Positions 45,161 through 56,904 of a stretch of DNA of 64,000 bases are shown piece by piece. The notes below the pieces were generated by a model, which saw only the letters and a program-made list of their open reading frames with translations, ran no database searches and was not told where the DNA came from. The stretch's first letter is position 1. Each line of letters opens with the position of its first letter. The DNA comes from Russula earlei. Lineage: Eukaryota; Basidiomycota; Agaricomycetes; Russulales; Russulaceae. The stretch lies in contig JAGFNK010000196.1 of NCBI GenBank assembly GCA_025769875.1, positions 1 to 64,000 of the forward strand. Reading direction: 5' to 3'. The position numbers were made by a program, and so were the translations under genes.

Positions 45161-45180
45161 TAGTAGGCAGATACTTAAGC
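45161..45180 (+). promoter_or_regulatory. Shared promoter module upstream of FunK1 copy 2
   Basis: The string tagtaggcagatacttaag lies about 195 bp before the kinase ATG at 45376, the same spacing as in copy 1. Confidence 0.45.
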
Positions 45181-45375
45181 AAGCGAGCTCACGCACCCTG
45201 AACCACCCTGGTTTCACTCAAGTATGTACGTCAAAGTGATTGTTCATATCATACATGTAATTGCTGCTGCACACAACCTGTTTTAAGATTAGAGTTAAGA
45301 GAGAATCATTGACTGCGGGACCATGTACTGATTGCAGTACGTGATTCTCACCTTTTCTTTGTCTCATCTCACAAC

Positions 45376-47740
45376 ATGGCTGTCATCCGTCCCAGCACAC
45401 CGCCTCAAACCGAGCAAAGTAGTCCAACTATAACTACTTCACCTCTAAAATACAACCTATCAGGAAGTCACACACACACATCCACACCTCAAAAGCTAGC
45501 TTCAGAGAGATATAAGGACATGACCTGGGACATATGTGACAAATTTGTCAGGCCTATGCCAATAGCCAAATTCCTCTCAGAATTTGTGCCAGAAGCAAGC
45601 CAAGCTCGAAAGACGGAGTGCATCATCAGCTTCGACAAGCGCTCCGTCTCACACAATGAGGATCACTTTGTCAGTCCCCACATTCAAGGGGGGATTCACG
45701 CTCACGTACATGACAGATACAGGCAATCAAAATGTCCGGCCTTGCTGATAATCTCACATTCATCAACACCACTGTTAAGCAAGATAAGGCAATCCAAGGG
45801 AGACCAGACATCATTATCTATCGGAAAAGGGAAGGTCATCAGGAAAACGAGCGGCTGACCTCACTGGACTGGAGAGCAGTCGATGTGTGGATCAAAAACA
45901 AAAAGGAAAAAGAGGACATTTTTCGCAACCTTACACATATGAGGCAAGAGGGACTGTAAGGGTGGGCTCGAGTGTCATGTTAGGTGGACTGAGCGCACGT
46001 ATCGTGTGTGTGGTCAACTCACACATTATGCCACTTCTATCCATCAGTTCACAGTTTCGGGTCTTCTCTTACTCAATCATCCTCTTTGGAAAGGCAACAG
46101 GGCAACTACTGCAATGGGATCGCAGTGGTGCTATCTATACCGAGCTATTTGATTGGGCCAAAGATCCCAACACCCTTTTCTGAATTCATCTGGAGGCTCA
46201 ACTCTCTCACTTTTGCCCAGTGTGGATATGACACCACTGTCACCTCAGTCTCGAAGAATGATAAGGGGGTTGGTGATGCACAGTCCACGCTGGCGGTATA
46301 CATGGACGTCGAGAAAATTGAAGTTGAAGACCTTCGCCAGATTCTCGTCAATGACGATCATGCCACGGATGGACAGCCAAAGCCCTATATCACATGGAAA
46401 CCAATATGGGAGACAAAAAACCCTTTTAGGTTGGTCGACCTTTGGATTTGTGTGCCATGATGTTGAACGGAATGAACTGGTTTACCTCAAAGATTACTGG
46501 TGTACCAATTTCCCAGGTATCGAGAAAGAAGGGGATATTTATCACAATTTGAAAGAAGCAAAAGTGCGTTACATTCCAAGGTTGGGTCCAGCTGGCGACG
46601 TGCTGTTGACACCGGAGCATCCACTTGACGTACAAAGCACAAGGATGCAAGACTATGTGATAGGTGGCTATCGCAATTGTATTTGGTGTCCCGGTACACC
46701 ACGCGTCAAATGATATGTCCACTACCAACTTGTCTTGAACATGCTCGGACAGCCGCTGAGTACGTTCAGATCGACTTGGGAGCTATGCCAGGTCATTTGG
46801 GATGCTATGATTGGTGAGGATTGGCATTACGTTTAAGTTTGTTGTTTGACAATTTGGAACAGCTCATACGGATGCATACGACAAAGCAAAAATTTTACAT
46901 CGGGATGTGAGCGCAGGAAACATTCTGATCGCCCCAGATCGATCAGGTTTATTGATCGACTGGGACATGTCCAAGAGGATGGATGTGACCCGGCAGAGAC
47001 AACCCTCCCGCACAGTATGATCTGTTTATCCCCTATGCACGGCAAATTGACTTTGTGTTCAGGGTACATGGCAGTTCATATCAACAGGACTTTTATTACA
47101 CCCTCATGCTCAATCTCATCAAATTTCAGATGATATTGAATCCTTTTACTGGGTTCTTATTTATATTGTCATGAAATGCCGACATTCTGTGATCGAGGGC
47201 CAATCACAAGATATGCAACACGTATTTGATGGATACAGAGATGTGGATGATGATGGTGTTATCCGGGGCGGTGATGGAAAGCTATCTTTCCTACACAAAC
47301 TAATACTTCACCTGGATTCATTTGGTTTTGTCCCGGAACCATGCCGCCAGATCATTGAAGAGTTGTGCACCCTTCTTAAAACCTTCTATGATGATATTAA
47401 CCCAAAATCAATTATGCCCGAACCTCAAGAGGAGAGGAATGTCCAGATGGAGGTCAAGGATGCTCACAAGAAGCTTTGTTCTTCTGAATGGGTCTTGAAT
47501 CTCATAACATGGAACCTGGAATCCAAAAATTGGTCCGACGATGACAGCAGCCTATCAAAGAACATCCTTGGTCATGATCCAACGTTCAGCAGGGGCTGCC
47601 ACAAGCACAAGGCTAAAGATGATAGCTGTGTAGCAAAGGGTCTATCGTTCAACAAAAAGCATAGAGGACGATATCCACCAAAAGGATCTTCACTTTCCAG
47701 GTATAGCTTGTCGGCTGTCTTGCAAGGCTGTCCAGGGTAA
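45376..47740 (+). pseudogene. FunK1-type protein kinase, copy 2, decayed
   Basis: Exon 1 is 45376-45669; intron 45670-45722; exon 2 starts AIKMSGLADNLTFINTTV. Conserved features are LLQWDRSGAIYTELFDW (46110), FGFVCHDVERNELVYLKDYW (46440), ILHRDVSAGNILI with an intact HRD (46890), LLIDWDMSKRMDV (46950), then after a 47-bp intron GTWQFISTGLLLHPHAQSHQ and DDIESFYWVL. It ends at 47740. Compared with copy 1 there is a 43-nt extra block (45939-45981) and single extra bases near 46047 and 46178, which break the frame. The kinase core itself is better kept than in copy 1. FunK1 kinases are uncharacterised cytosolic or nuclear fungal kinases. Confidence 0.85.
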
Positions 47741-48613
47741 TTCTTTAGTACATCATCACACAGTGTCCCGCTGTAAGGCAGCATCCCATTCCAGCCCTGC
47801 GTCATTGCTCTCGACTCTCTTTCATTGTGTACCAGTTCCACCTCCACTGCCCAGCCAGCTCTCAACCCTCTTTCATCGCATTGCCTTGCCATGACCACTA
47901 AGATGTGCTCTGCTGCCTTTCACTGTCATCACCACAGTTGGATGCAAGGGCTCAGTGCCCCAATGATTTCCATCATCATTGCTTCGTGGACCCTTCATAC
48001 ACTACTCCTCAGTTTCTGTCTTGCTATGAATTTGGACTCCCTAGTTACTTGGCCTCTGACTCTGTTTGTTCCCTTTGACTCGCTTGTTACTGATCGGTTT
48101 TGTTTACCTGAGTCAATGATACTGTTCTGGATTTGTACTTACGCCTCGTTTCGCAGCTCATCGCTCTGGCTTGGCTTGTTCCACATCCATGTATCGCACT
48201 CCCAACTCGCGTCTTTCTGTCTCCTCAATCCCCCAATATCCCCCTCTCTCATAGATCGTGTCTCGTATGTAAACACTCTAGTTACACCTCAGAACCAGAG
48301 ACCTGTTTTGTCCCTTCTTTTGTGTGTGTTTTCGCGAACTCAGCAAGCCACCACCCGCTGCCTTCAACACAGACTTGGTTCTTAGTGGGAAAATACAAAC
48401 AAGATTCAATTATAAGAATGCTAACTATATTATTTGGCTCAAGTAAAATTGTAACAAAATGTAAAGCCCAGATCTTCGCATTGAGATTAATCTGTGTGGT
48501 CAGTCTCTGTCATTGAGGCGATTGATCCCCATCAGGTGCGTGCGATTGATCCCCATCAGCTGATTATCGCCATGTAATGAGTAGACCGTTCCTATTTAAA
48601 ATTTGGTGTCATA
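47741..48613 (+). other. 3' flank of FunK1 copy 2, open in two frames
   Basis: Counterpart of 10188-11047. Frames at 47825-48385 and 48133-48516 remain open as in copy 1. No domain is recognised. It ends with a direct repeat (gattgatccccatcag twice, 48521-48560) and tatttaaaatttggtgtc. Confidence 0.35.
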
Positions 48614-49198
48614 TTTGTGGATGCACTTTATGTCTCGATTTATTCAATATAAATCCATGTATTAACATACGCCATTGTGTTAAGTTTATCTGAGTCTGCT
48701 AAGGCTAAATTGATAAATTAAGTGTATATGATCCCCCTGGTGATTCGGGGCGACTCATGTTGCATCTTAGGTTACATAACTTGGGAACTGAGCTGCCCTC
48801 TCTTAAGCATTTGACTAAGTTCTAATTGTTTGGGTTGACATATTTACAATAATGTGATGCATGAGGAGAGGGCAACAAATCAATCGATTGGTTTAAAATA
48901 ATTTGTAATCTGAGCTGAGTCAATTCAGTGGTCAATATATTTCACCTTTATTGACCACTGAGTTGAGTTTTAGTGGACTAGACTTATCCATTCCTGTCCG
49001 TCGTGTTTGGTTGTGTATCAGTTCAGAATCTGTACGTATATCTTGCATTGTTTCACATTGCACAAAACAGGTTGTGCCGTACGAATCCTGATTCAGATAA
49101 TGGAAGTATGACATCTTATCACTAACTAGCACCTCTGATCACTCGATGTTTGACAAAGAAAAATGAAAGAACATATGCCATACTCAAGGTGGCGACAC
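48614..49198. other. AT-rich intergenic region with an 18-bp inverted repeat
   Basis: No gene is seen. 48920-48937 and 48949-48966 form an imperfect 18-bp inverted repeat (ttcagtggtcaata / tattgaccactgag) with an 11-nt loop. It lies 3' of the aminotransferase. Confidence 0.5.
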
Positions 49199-51005
49199 TC
49201 ACAACGACTCCCGCAATACTTCCTCCACGCTCTCCACAAATAAATCGACCACCCTTTCCACCTCCTTTTTTGTGATATTGTACGCAGGTGCAAGTATTAT
49301 ATGGTCCCCTTCGGTGCCTTTGATATTCGCCCCGCCGGACCTTCCCATCACAAGCAGTCCATGTTCCATGCATCGCGTAGTCACGACTGAGGCGAACTGC
49401 TTGCCCTTGAGATTTAGTGTCTTGCCCGTCGGCCCCGTGAAGTCGAACTCGACAGCCCAAAACGAACCCCCACCCCGCACGTCGAACGTGAAGGGTTCTG
49501 CCAGTGCACCGGGCGATTGTAGGCGTTCTCGAAGAAGTTCTGCTAAGTATTCACCAGTCTGACGTCCATTCTCGAGAAGGTTCTCTGCTGCAATCACTTT
49601 CTGCACAGCAATAGCGGTCGCACAGGAAAGGGGATGCGCCTGTTGACGGTGGCGTCAGAAACTCAGGGAAAGCGCAATTAAGACAAACCTGGTATGTGTG
49701 GCCGTGTTTCCAAAAACCGTTGTTGTCTCTGATAGCTTCGGCAACCTCCTTTGACACGAGCACGGCACCAATCGAGGCATACCTGTGCGATAGTCAGGGT
49801 CACCGCAAGAGACAGTCAGGGAGCGGCATACCCCCCGCCAAGACCTTTGGCGACAGTTTGGATGTCCGGTGGCTCATTGTCACCGAAGCTCTCCCAGGCA
49901 TGTGTTGTGCCCATCCCTATAAGACCCCGAAACCGTCCTATCAGATATCAATCGCTTGTGAGAGGAGTCGGTAACTCACGGCCCATTCCGCACATGATCT
50001 CATCCAGAATGAATAAAACGCTATATTTCCTACAAACGGACTTGATAGCCTTGAAGTAGCCCTTAGGTGCAGCGAGTGCACCTGTAGACGTTCCGACTAC
50101 GGTTTCCGCAACAACTTTGAAGGGAGATTTATGCTCAGTTATCTCCCAAGGAGGATGAGATAAACTTACAGCCAATGACGGTATCGGGCCCAAGGGTGAG
50201 AAAAGTGTCTTCGAGTTCCTGGCAGAGTCTCTCCACGTATTGCTCCTCGGACTCCTCTGGGCGCTGGAAGCGCTTGGCGTAGGCTGGGGAGACCTTGTGA
50301 AAGTTGTCATGATGGAGGATTTCCTCAAACGGCACACGGCGAGTAGGGTGTCCAGACAACGAAAGCGTAGTTACGGTGTTACCGTGATAGGAAAGGTGCC
50401 TAGAAATGAAGTTCTTGCGTTGCGGCTGCTTCTTTTCGAACCAGTACTTATGTAACAGGAACCTTCAATTTCAAAAACACGCCCCAAATTTCAAATGGCG
50501 CTGACCTGACGGGCAAGCTTCATCGCACCCTCCATCGCCTCAGAACCTGGCAAACTTCACAAACAGTTGATGAATCGACGCAGGAATGACTCACCCCCCG
50601 CAAAGAAGCCACAATATTCGAAGGCTCCCTTACCCGAGTCGACTAACATTCTGGCCAGTTCTTCCGCGGGCTCATTTGATAACTGCAAATTGTATACATC
50701 TAAGGATAGTTGTGTAAGCCTGCATCAGTATCCCTAGACTGGGACGGGGACCCACAAGCGAGCTTATCAGCCTGGTCTCTTATGGCCTTCTGTACGACAC
50801 GATGACCATTTCCGATGCAGGCGACGGCAACGCCACCAATCGCATCGATGAGCACCCGGCCATCGTCGAGTGTAACGTTGATCCCCTCTCCGCTGACCGC
50901 AATAGGTGGTTGCGATGGCGTGCGGTGCAGAATCGCGGTGGGTCTGGAAGGAGGGACCCGTTTCTCGGGAGCTGGGGGACCATTAGAGAGGAGTTTGGAC
51001 GGCAT
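49199..51005 (-). CDS. Class III pyridoxal-phosphate aminotransferase
   Basis: ATG 51005, about nine exons, stop TGA at 49199-49201, roughly 450 aa, the normal family size. Exons in order carry VTLDDGRVLIDAIGGVAVAC, FFAGGSEAMEGAMKLAR (substrate and cofactor loop), FISRHLSYHGNTVTTLSLSG, VAETVVGTSTGALA, LFILDEIMCGMGR (Asp that binds the PLP nitrogen) and TVAKGLGGGYASIGAVL (Lys that forms the PLP aldimine). The C-terminal domain has HGLLVMGRSGG and HIILAPAYNITKKEVERVVD. Introns such as gtgagt..gccag and gtatgc..cacag have good borders and no frame breaks. The enzyme moves an amino group between an amine or omega-amino acid and a 2-oxo acid; the substrate cannot be told. No targeting peptide is obvious. 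It appears to be the one intact metabolic host gene here. Confidence 0.9.
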
Positions 51006-53389
51006 GGTGTGATGCAAGGGTCATCATAACTTGAGCCCGACTTCCCCTAATAAAAGAGATGCGGCCATCGGCTGTGCAAGATCCACAGGAACGGGGACTT
51101 TGAAGGTTCTGAACGCTCCGAAATTCCGGTTCTGGCCGTCGGTGTGGGAGTGTTCACATAAAGGACGTTTTATTTTTATTAGATTTTCTACGGAATCACG
51201 CTGAGAATCATGCTGAACATACGAAAACGAAAAGACATGAAAAACTCAGGACCATGGACCGTCGGACCGTCTCAACAAAAGTGGATGACAAAACATACGT
51301 GACTCGGCCAGTCACTTTCAAGCTTACCACAACAGCATCCTTGCGATCATCCTGCCCGATTACAGTCGGACCATCCTGGCAGGTAATCAACGGAGTGAAT
51401 AGAGAGTGAGCGTCAGGGGACCCCCCATGTACTGAGATGTAATAATGGCGAGAAGTGTTGGGCATCATCTCATCTGTGCAACTCCATACCTCGATGAGAA
51501 CATTGATTCAAGGTGAATCTATTGCTGTGTTGTCTTGATGGCTTTTTCAATCCCAGCATTATGTTCAGGTGAATGGCTGGGAGGTAGATCGAGTACCACG
51601 GGTAATTTTTGTAGAAGTTATGAAAATTTGGTCTATGTGTTGATAGATTCGAATGAGCGCAAAGAAATCAGATCAAACCGATAAACTGAATTTTTGCGGG
51701 CCGAGTTAAACCACACATCGGGCGCTGCCGGCTACCATCCAGTTTCCCAATCCCAAATGTCGTGCTGAGGTGTTTTCCTGCTTGCCTTGCCTGAACCAGG
51801 TGAACGTCGGTCCCTCTCTCCGAACGCGGAGCCCGCGCGCTTCAGAAGGTTGTGTTCTTCGGAAATGGGGAGGGGGAGGGCCCGAGAGCCGCGCTGTGCC
51901 TTTCATTTTTGGTGCAAAGATGGAAGTTTGAGTTAATTGAAATTCCGGGGGAGGGGAGCGAATGCGAAATCAGAAACCACTCGGGCTGTACTATACTACG
52001 GCCTCACGCGAATAACGCTTGTCAGCTGTCAGGCTTTGGTTAACGGTGGGGTCACCAGACCAGCCAGTTGAAATGATGTTTCTCGTGGTCGTCATCACCC
52101 CACTTTCCTCCCACATTGCGTACCCCAAACTTTCTGCGCTGCTGCAAACCATGTCTTGACCCCGTTTCCCTGCCATCCCCTATTACCATAACATGAATAC
52201 CAGTCGGTTTCCTGGTCTTCATTTTGTCATTCAATACGAAGCGGCATATCATGGTGGAAGGATAGGGCAAAGTACACAAGTGTTTGCGCGACGTGTGAAT
52301 ATCCGTCATGAAGGTGCGCAATAGATCAGCCAAAATGACCCACCACATTACGGCTCTCTCACGCCGTTCACTTGCCTTACATAGAACTCACTACAGTCGC
52401 GAAACTCCGCAAGTGGAGCCCTATGTCCATTTATCAAACGACATCGCATACTCCCGACAGCCGGAAATATGGGCATGCAGTTGAGCACATGGAATTGCTT
52501 CTGGGGGAGAGGAAACCCGAGCGCATCTCACAGTTGAACGAGAACTCCTGGGCGACAAGCTCGGCAAATGATCACTCGTGCCTCGCCTGAGAATGACCAG
52601 GGGACCTGAGGCAAAGTTCACACACATTTGACCAGAATTGCATGTCGTGCGCACGCCAGGTCTTGCACTGGATAGCTGTCAAAGAGGTGCCCTGAGGAGC
52701 ACCAATACCGGGGGGAAAGGGAAGATCGAGGTGCCCAAACTGGAAGCTATCCTCAACAACCACTCAGTATGATAGTGCCGTTATCGTGGAAGTTCAACGA
52801 ACGATGACGAAGGGCACTCTTGAGTCATCCATAAATGCAGGGTCGGCCGGCCGTGCCGATATAAGCGCAAGAGATACATTGTGCAAGAGGATACCAAGGT
52901 CTAGGAGTGCTGACTCCGATCGACGAAAATCATACATAGCTTTGTCCTCGACATAAACGATTCGTTATTGCCGTCATTCGTGTGGCTGTGGCCGGCTTCT
53001 GAGACCTTTCCTGTTTTCTCAAGTTCTGGAACGCCGGACGTGGGAGCCGCTGCGGAGTTCGTTTCAGGAGCGTGCGGAGCGTTGTAAACGCACCGGCTCC
53101 ATGTCCACGTGGAACAAAATCATCAGTACGGCGTACATAGTAGAGAGGATTGCTGGGAAGGAGAGGGTAAGGAGAGGACTGCTTCTTGCGCTCAGAGGGC
53201 CAGCGCGGAAGGCATTGACTTCGGGTTCGATGTACCGAAATCAGATAAGAGAGTAAGCGCCAAGGGGAGGGCCATGATGAGGGCGCTGATCAGAATTCGG
53301 AAACGAAATGACGATCGATGGAGAGAGTACGAAAAGAGAATTGCCACATGGTGACTCACAGCTCGCCATGTGATCACATCCTATGACAA
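51006..53389. other. Long intergenic region upstream of the aminotransferase
   Basis: No family motif was found. It should contain the aminotransferase promoter (51006-51200). A basic open frame at 53109-53354 (ending RIRKRNDDRWREYEKRIATW) might be an exon of an unknown gene, but lacks support. Base composition is close to that of the host gene, so it seems to be unique DNA and not a transposon. Confidence 0.4.
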
Positions 53390-54299
53390 AAGCACGTGAC
53401 CCTGTATGATGCGTTTGGAGTTTCATACACGTTTGGAGTTACTGTATTAACAGACAAACCAACAAGTACTGCTGATGCATTCATTACTAATACTAATTTT
53501 GTCTCTTCTGATGCAGTTCCTCTGATCATTCAATTATTGCTGATTTCATGTCATGTGACCTTGCCCTTGCCATTTTTGGATGTCATTTTGAGTGCAAAAT
53601 TAAAACTGCTACATCTCAACAGTTTCTCAACAGATTGCCTTGAAACTTTGACAGTGGAACCTTATATACTGTATCTAAGTGCATCTAAAATATGGGAGCC
53701 TGATATTCAGTTCTTGACATGTCAATTTTTGGGTGCTGACATGAGTTATTACAACATTTTCCCACTATGGTTACTTCTTACCTTTTGCTATGGACTGCTT
53801 GCTTTCATACATCCCTTTACTTACTGGTCTCATGATCTCTTATGTCTTGTGATCCTTTCTGTGTTATCATGTGATCCATACACATCCAGGTAACACTGGA
53901 TTGCTGTTACTTTCACTTTGTTTGGTTCTCTTTCCATTTATATCTGCCTCTTAGTTTTGACTGTGCAATGCTGCACATTTACTGTGCAGCACAGTTACTT
54001 GGTTCTGACTCATTCATGGCCTCAGTTCTATGACTCCTACTTATGACTCCTACTATACTAGTAGCACAGTCAAAGTGCAGCTATTGCTGCACTTCTCCTG
54101 TATATATAAGCTCAGTACTTTGAGACCAAAGCCCTAAGCTTGGTCTCTTGTAGAATCCAACCTACTCTTGTCCAACTCCAACATATTCACCTGCTACCCA
54201 CTTCACTCCTAATCCTCAAACCACATCCACCTCTCAATTTCAACAACTCTTCACACACACCACCTACCATCTACTCTACCTATCCCTTCCTCCCCTAAG
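53390..54299 (+). other. AT-rich repeat-derived region with a TATA box
   Basis: It contains one of three copies of a ~100-bp unit (53590-53690). A candidate LTR start TGTTACTTTCACTTTG is at 53905, followed by tatatataag at 54102 and a pyrimidine-rich stretch up to 54299. A matching end TAACA occurs at 55345-55349 beyond the nested LTR-C. The flanking 5-mers do not match, so an LTR here is only a suggestion. Confidence 0.35.
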
Positions 54300-55260
54300 T
54301 GTCACGAACCATTCCCCGGGGAGGGCCCTTGAAGGACCCTCCCTTATAGGAGGAAACCCAGCCTCTATGATGCCACCCTGTTCACACGAGCAAAAGGGGT
54401 GAGTAGAGGTGTCCACAATATCGCGCGTGCATTGTTGCGCGAGCGATTCTCGGCACAATCGACATACAGCAAGCCCCACTTAAAGGCAACCCTTCTAGCA
54501 ACTAAGGACAGTATTAGAGCCTTCCTAAGGACCATTTGGAACGACCCTAGGAACTCTACAATAGGTACTAACCTAGTATCAAAAGCCCTACAACGCGTTA
54601 TTAGACCAACTCTAATAACTATAGAACGAACTATAAGGCAACACTAAGGACCTTAATAGAAGTATTAGGGTCGACTCTAAGGACCCTAATAGAACTATAT
54701 AAGGGCCTTATAAGATAACACTATTCCATAACCAAACTACAAGTCCTCAAATGACCGGCCCTAAACTAACTAACAGGAAATGAATCAGGTGCTTGCACGT
54801 GTACTAAAGCAGTGAACACGTGGACAATGGAAGCTCTTACTCATCAAGAGAAGCTTCTTACTCAGCAGCTTACTGAGCATGACTGAGCATGCTCAGTAAG
54901 CGTCCTCCGACTTCTTACTCATCACTCTATTGTGCTTGATAACAAGGTTATGACTTGTTCCCTATTTAGCAACTCTCTTGTAGTATATAAGCGCTCAATA
55001 AAGTAGCGGACAGTCCTCAGACTGTCCATTTGTTTACGGCACTCTCCATCCCTGGGATACTCCTTTAAGGATCATCCCCTTGTGACCACTCTGGCCTCTT
55101 CCCTGCGTAATTGCTCTACTCTCCCAGTAACAATACCCCTCTGGTATTTGTTACTACTCTGGACCCTACTTCTTGCCCACGCCGTCTTGGACGTCTACCG
55201 ACTCGTCTTCGAGCTTATCCCTCGCTCTTGAACTGGATAGTTCAACAGTGAGTCTTGACA
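54300..55260 (-). mobile_element. Solo LTR, family C (961 bp), reverse orientation
   Basis: It runs TGTCACGAACCATTCC to GTGAGTCTTGACA, the reverse complement of the other family C copies. The target duplication CTAAG is perfect (54295-54299 and 55261-55265). It appears young and close to the copies at 7721 and 36195. Confidence 0.95.
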
Positions 55261-55959
55261 CTAAGAGTCTCTATTCACTCTACTGAGAAGAGCTCTTCTC
55301 CTTCAAACCTCTATCTACTTACCTTCTCTTTGCATTCTTTAGGGTAACAGAGTTCCTAAATGCATATAGCTTGTGGGAAACCACCCTCAACTATCACATA
55401 CAATTTACTCTAGCTTCTCAACAGACCAAGTTGTACTAGGAAGGGTCTATTGGCCATAACCTGTTTAGCATAAAACACTAGTGACCACTGCAGGGAAGCT
55501 CTTTGAGCAACTTGAACTATCTTCATCTCTTCAAACACACTTGTCTTCAGGCTTGAGAACTGACACGGCTAGTTACTGTGACATGAGTGCAAAACTTTGA
55601 ACTGCCATATCTCAACTGTTTCTTGATTGATTGGCTTAAAACTTTGACAGTGGGATCTCATGTACTGTATCTAGATCATTTCAAGAGTTGTGGTCTAATT
55701 CTTAGTTCTTGTGGTTTCAATTTTTGGGTGCAATCTGTGTGTGAAATTTTGAACTGCCATATCTCAACCATTTCTCTATAGATTGCCTTGAAACTTGGAC
55801 AGTAGAACATCATGTACTGTATATAGATGTAGCCAATTAATGGGTTTCACCTGTTGAATTTTCATGTTTTGGGGTGCTGACCCCAAGCCTGATAAGATTA
55901 CATTATTGTGACAGCTGAACACATGACATGGATATGTTCTTTGATTACAATGCAGGTAG
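55261..55959. repeat. Repeat-derived region with two copies of a ~100-bp unit
   Basis: The unit (aactgccatatctcaac..tgaaacttt-gacagt..tactgtat) occurs at 55586-55675 and 55737-55835 and again at 53590-53690. No coding frame is convincing. The spacing suggests an internal tandem duplication within a noncoding transposon part. Confidence 0.5.
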
Positions 55960-56904
55960 TGTCAAGAACTCACTATTGAACAATCCAGTTCAAGAGTAAG
56001 GGGGCAGCTTGGAGATGAGTCAACTGAGTTCAAGAACAAAGTTGGCAAAGAGTACAGTCCACACAAGTTGCAAATACCAGAGAGGAACTGGTATTGGCTG
56101 TGAGAGATGGTCACAAAGGGAGAGGGCCAGGGTGAGCTAGATAGGGTGGTCGTAAAGGACTACCCTCAGTAATAGAGTGCAACAAATCAAATGGACAGTC
56201 TGAAGACTGTCTGCCACTTTATTGAGCACTTATATACTATAAGGGAACTGCTAAATAGAGAACAAGTCATAACCTTGTTATCAAGCACAATAAGAGATGA
56301 GTAAGACATCAGGGAATGCTTAGTGAGCATGCTCAGTCATGCTCAGTAAGCTGCTAAGTAAGGAGGCCCTAGATGATGAGTAAGGGCTTCTAGTGTCCAT
56401 GTGTTCACTGTCTAGTGCATGTGCAAAGCATCAGATTCATTTGCTATCAGTTAGTTTAGGGCCAGTCTTTCTGTGACTTAGAGTACTTGATAGTGAGGAG
56501 GTGTTCCTTATAAGGCCATTTATATGGTTCTATTAGGGTCTTTAGAGTTGACCCTAATACCAATATTAGATCCTGAGTATTGTCTTATATTTCATTCTAA
56601 GGTTATCAGAGTTAGTCTAATAACATGTTCTAGGGCCTATAGTATCTTCATTAACATCCAATATAAGGCACTTGAGGTCATCTTAAAGGGTCATTAGAGA
56701 GCCTTTAACATAGGTTGCCACCAAGTAGGGCTTGCTGTATGTTGATTGTGCCTAGAATCAATTGTGTGACAATGTGCACATGATATTGTGGACACCTCTA
56801 CTCACTCCTTTTGGCTGTGTGAACAGGGTGACACCATAGAACCTGGGTTTTCTCTAATATGGAAGGGTCCTTCAAGGGCCCTCTCTGGGAAATAGTTCAT
56901 GACA
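55960..56904 (+). mobile_element. Solo LTR, family C (945 bp), old, CpG-depleted
   Basis: It starts TGTCAAGAACTCACTATTG and ends ATAGTTCATGACA. The target duplication GGTAG is perfect (55955-55959 and 56905-56909). Relative to the copy at 36195 many CG sites have become TG or CA; for example aatcgctcgcgcaacaatgc is here aatcaattgtgtgacaatgt. This is the pattern left by methylated-cytosine deamination. Confidence 0.93.

Larger units (their letters stand above)
43890..48613 (+). repeat. Duplicated unit: small coiled-coil gene plus FunK1 (copy 2)
   Basis: The left part (43890-45180) matches the reverse complement of 26330-27620. The right part (about 45050-48613) matches the reverse complement of 10187-13760. 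This locus therefore joins what are two separate loci elsewhere in the window. Similar direct repeats flank the kinase at 45056-45108 and 48503-48571. Confidence 0.85.

Noticed and set aside
49122..49460. Separate minus-strand ORF overlapping the aminotransferase end
   Set aside because: It is a shadow frame of the last aminotransferase exon.
53905..55349. A complete LTR (TGTTA..TAACA) carrying LTR-C
   Set aside because: Ends look plausible, but the flanking 5-mers (attgc and gagtt) differ and no second copy is present.
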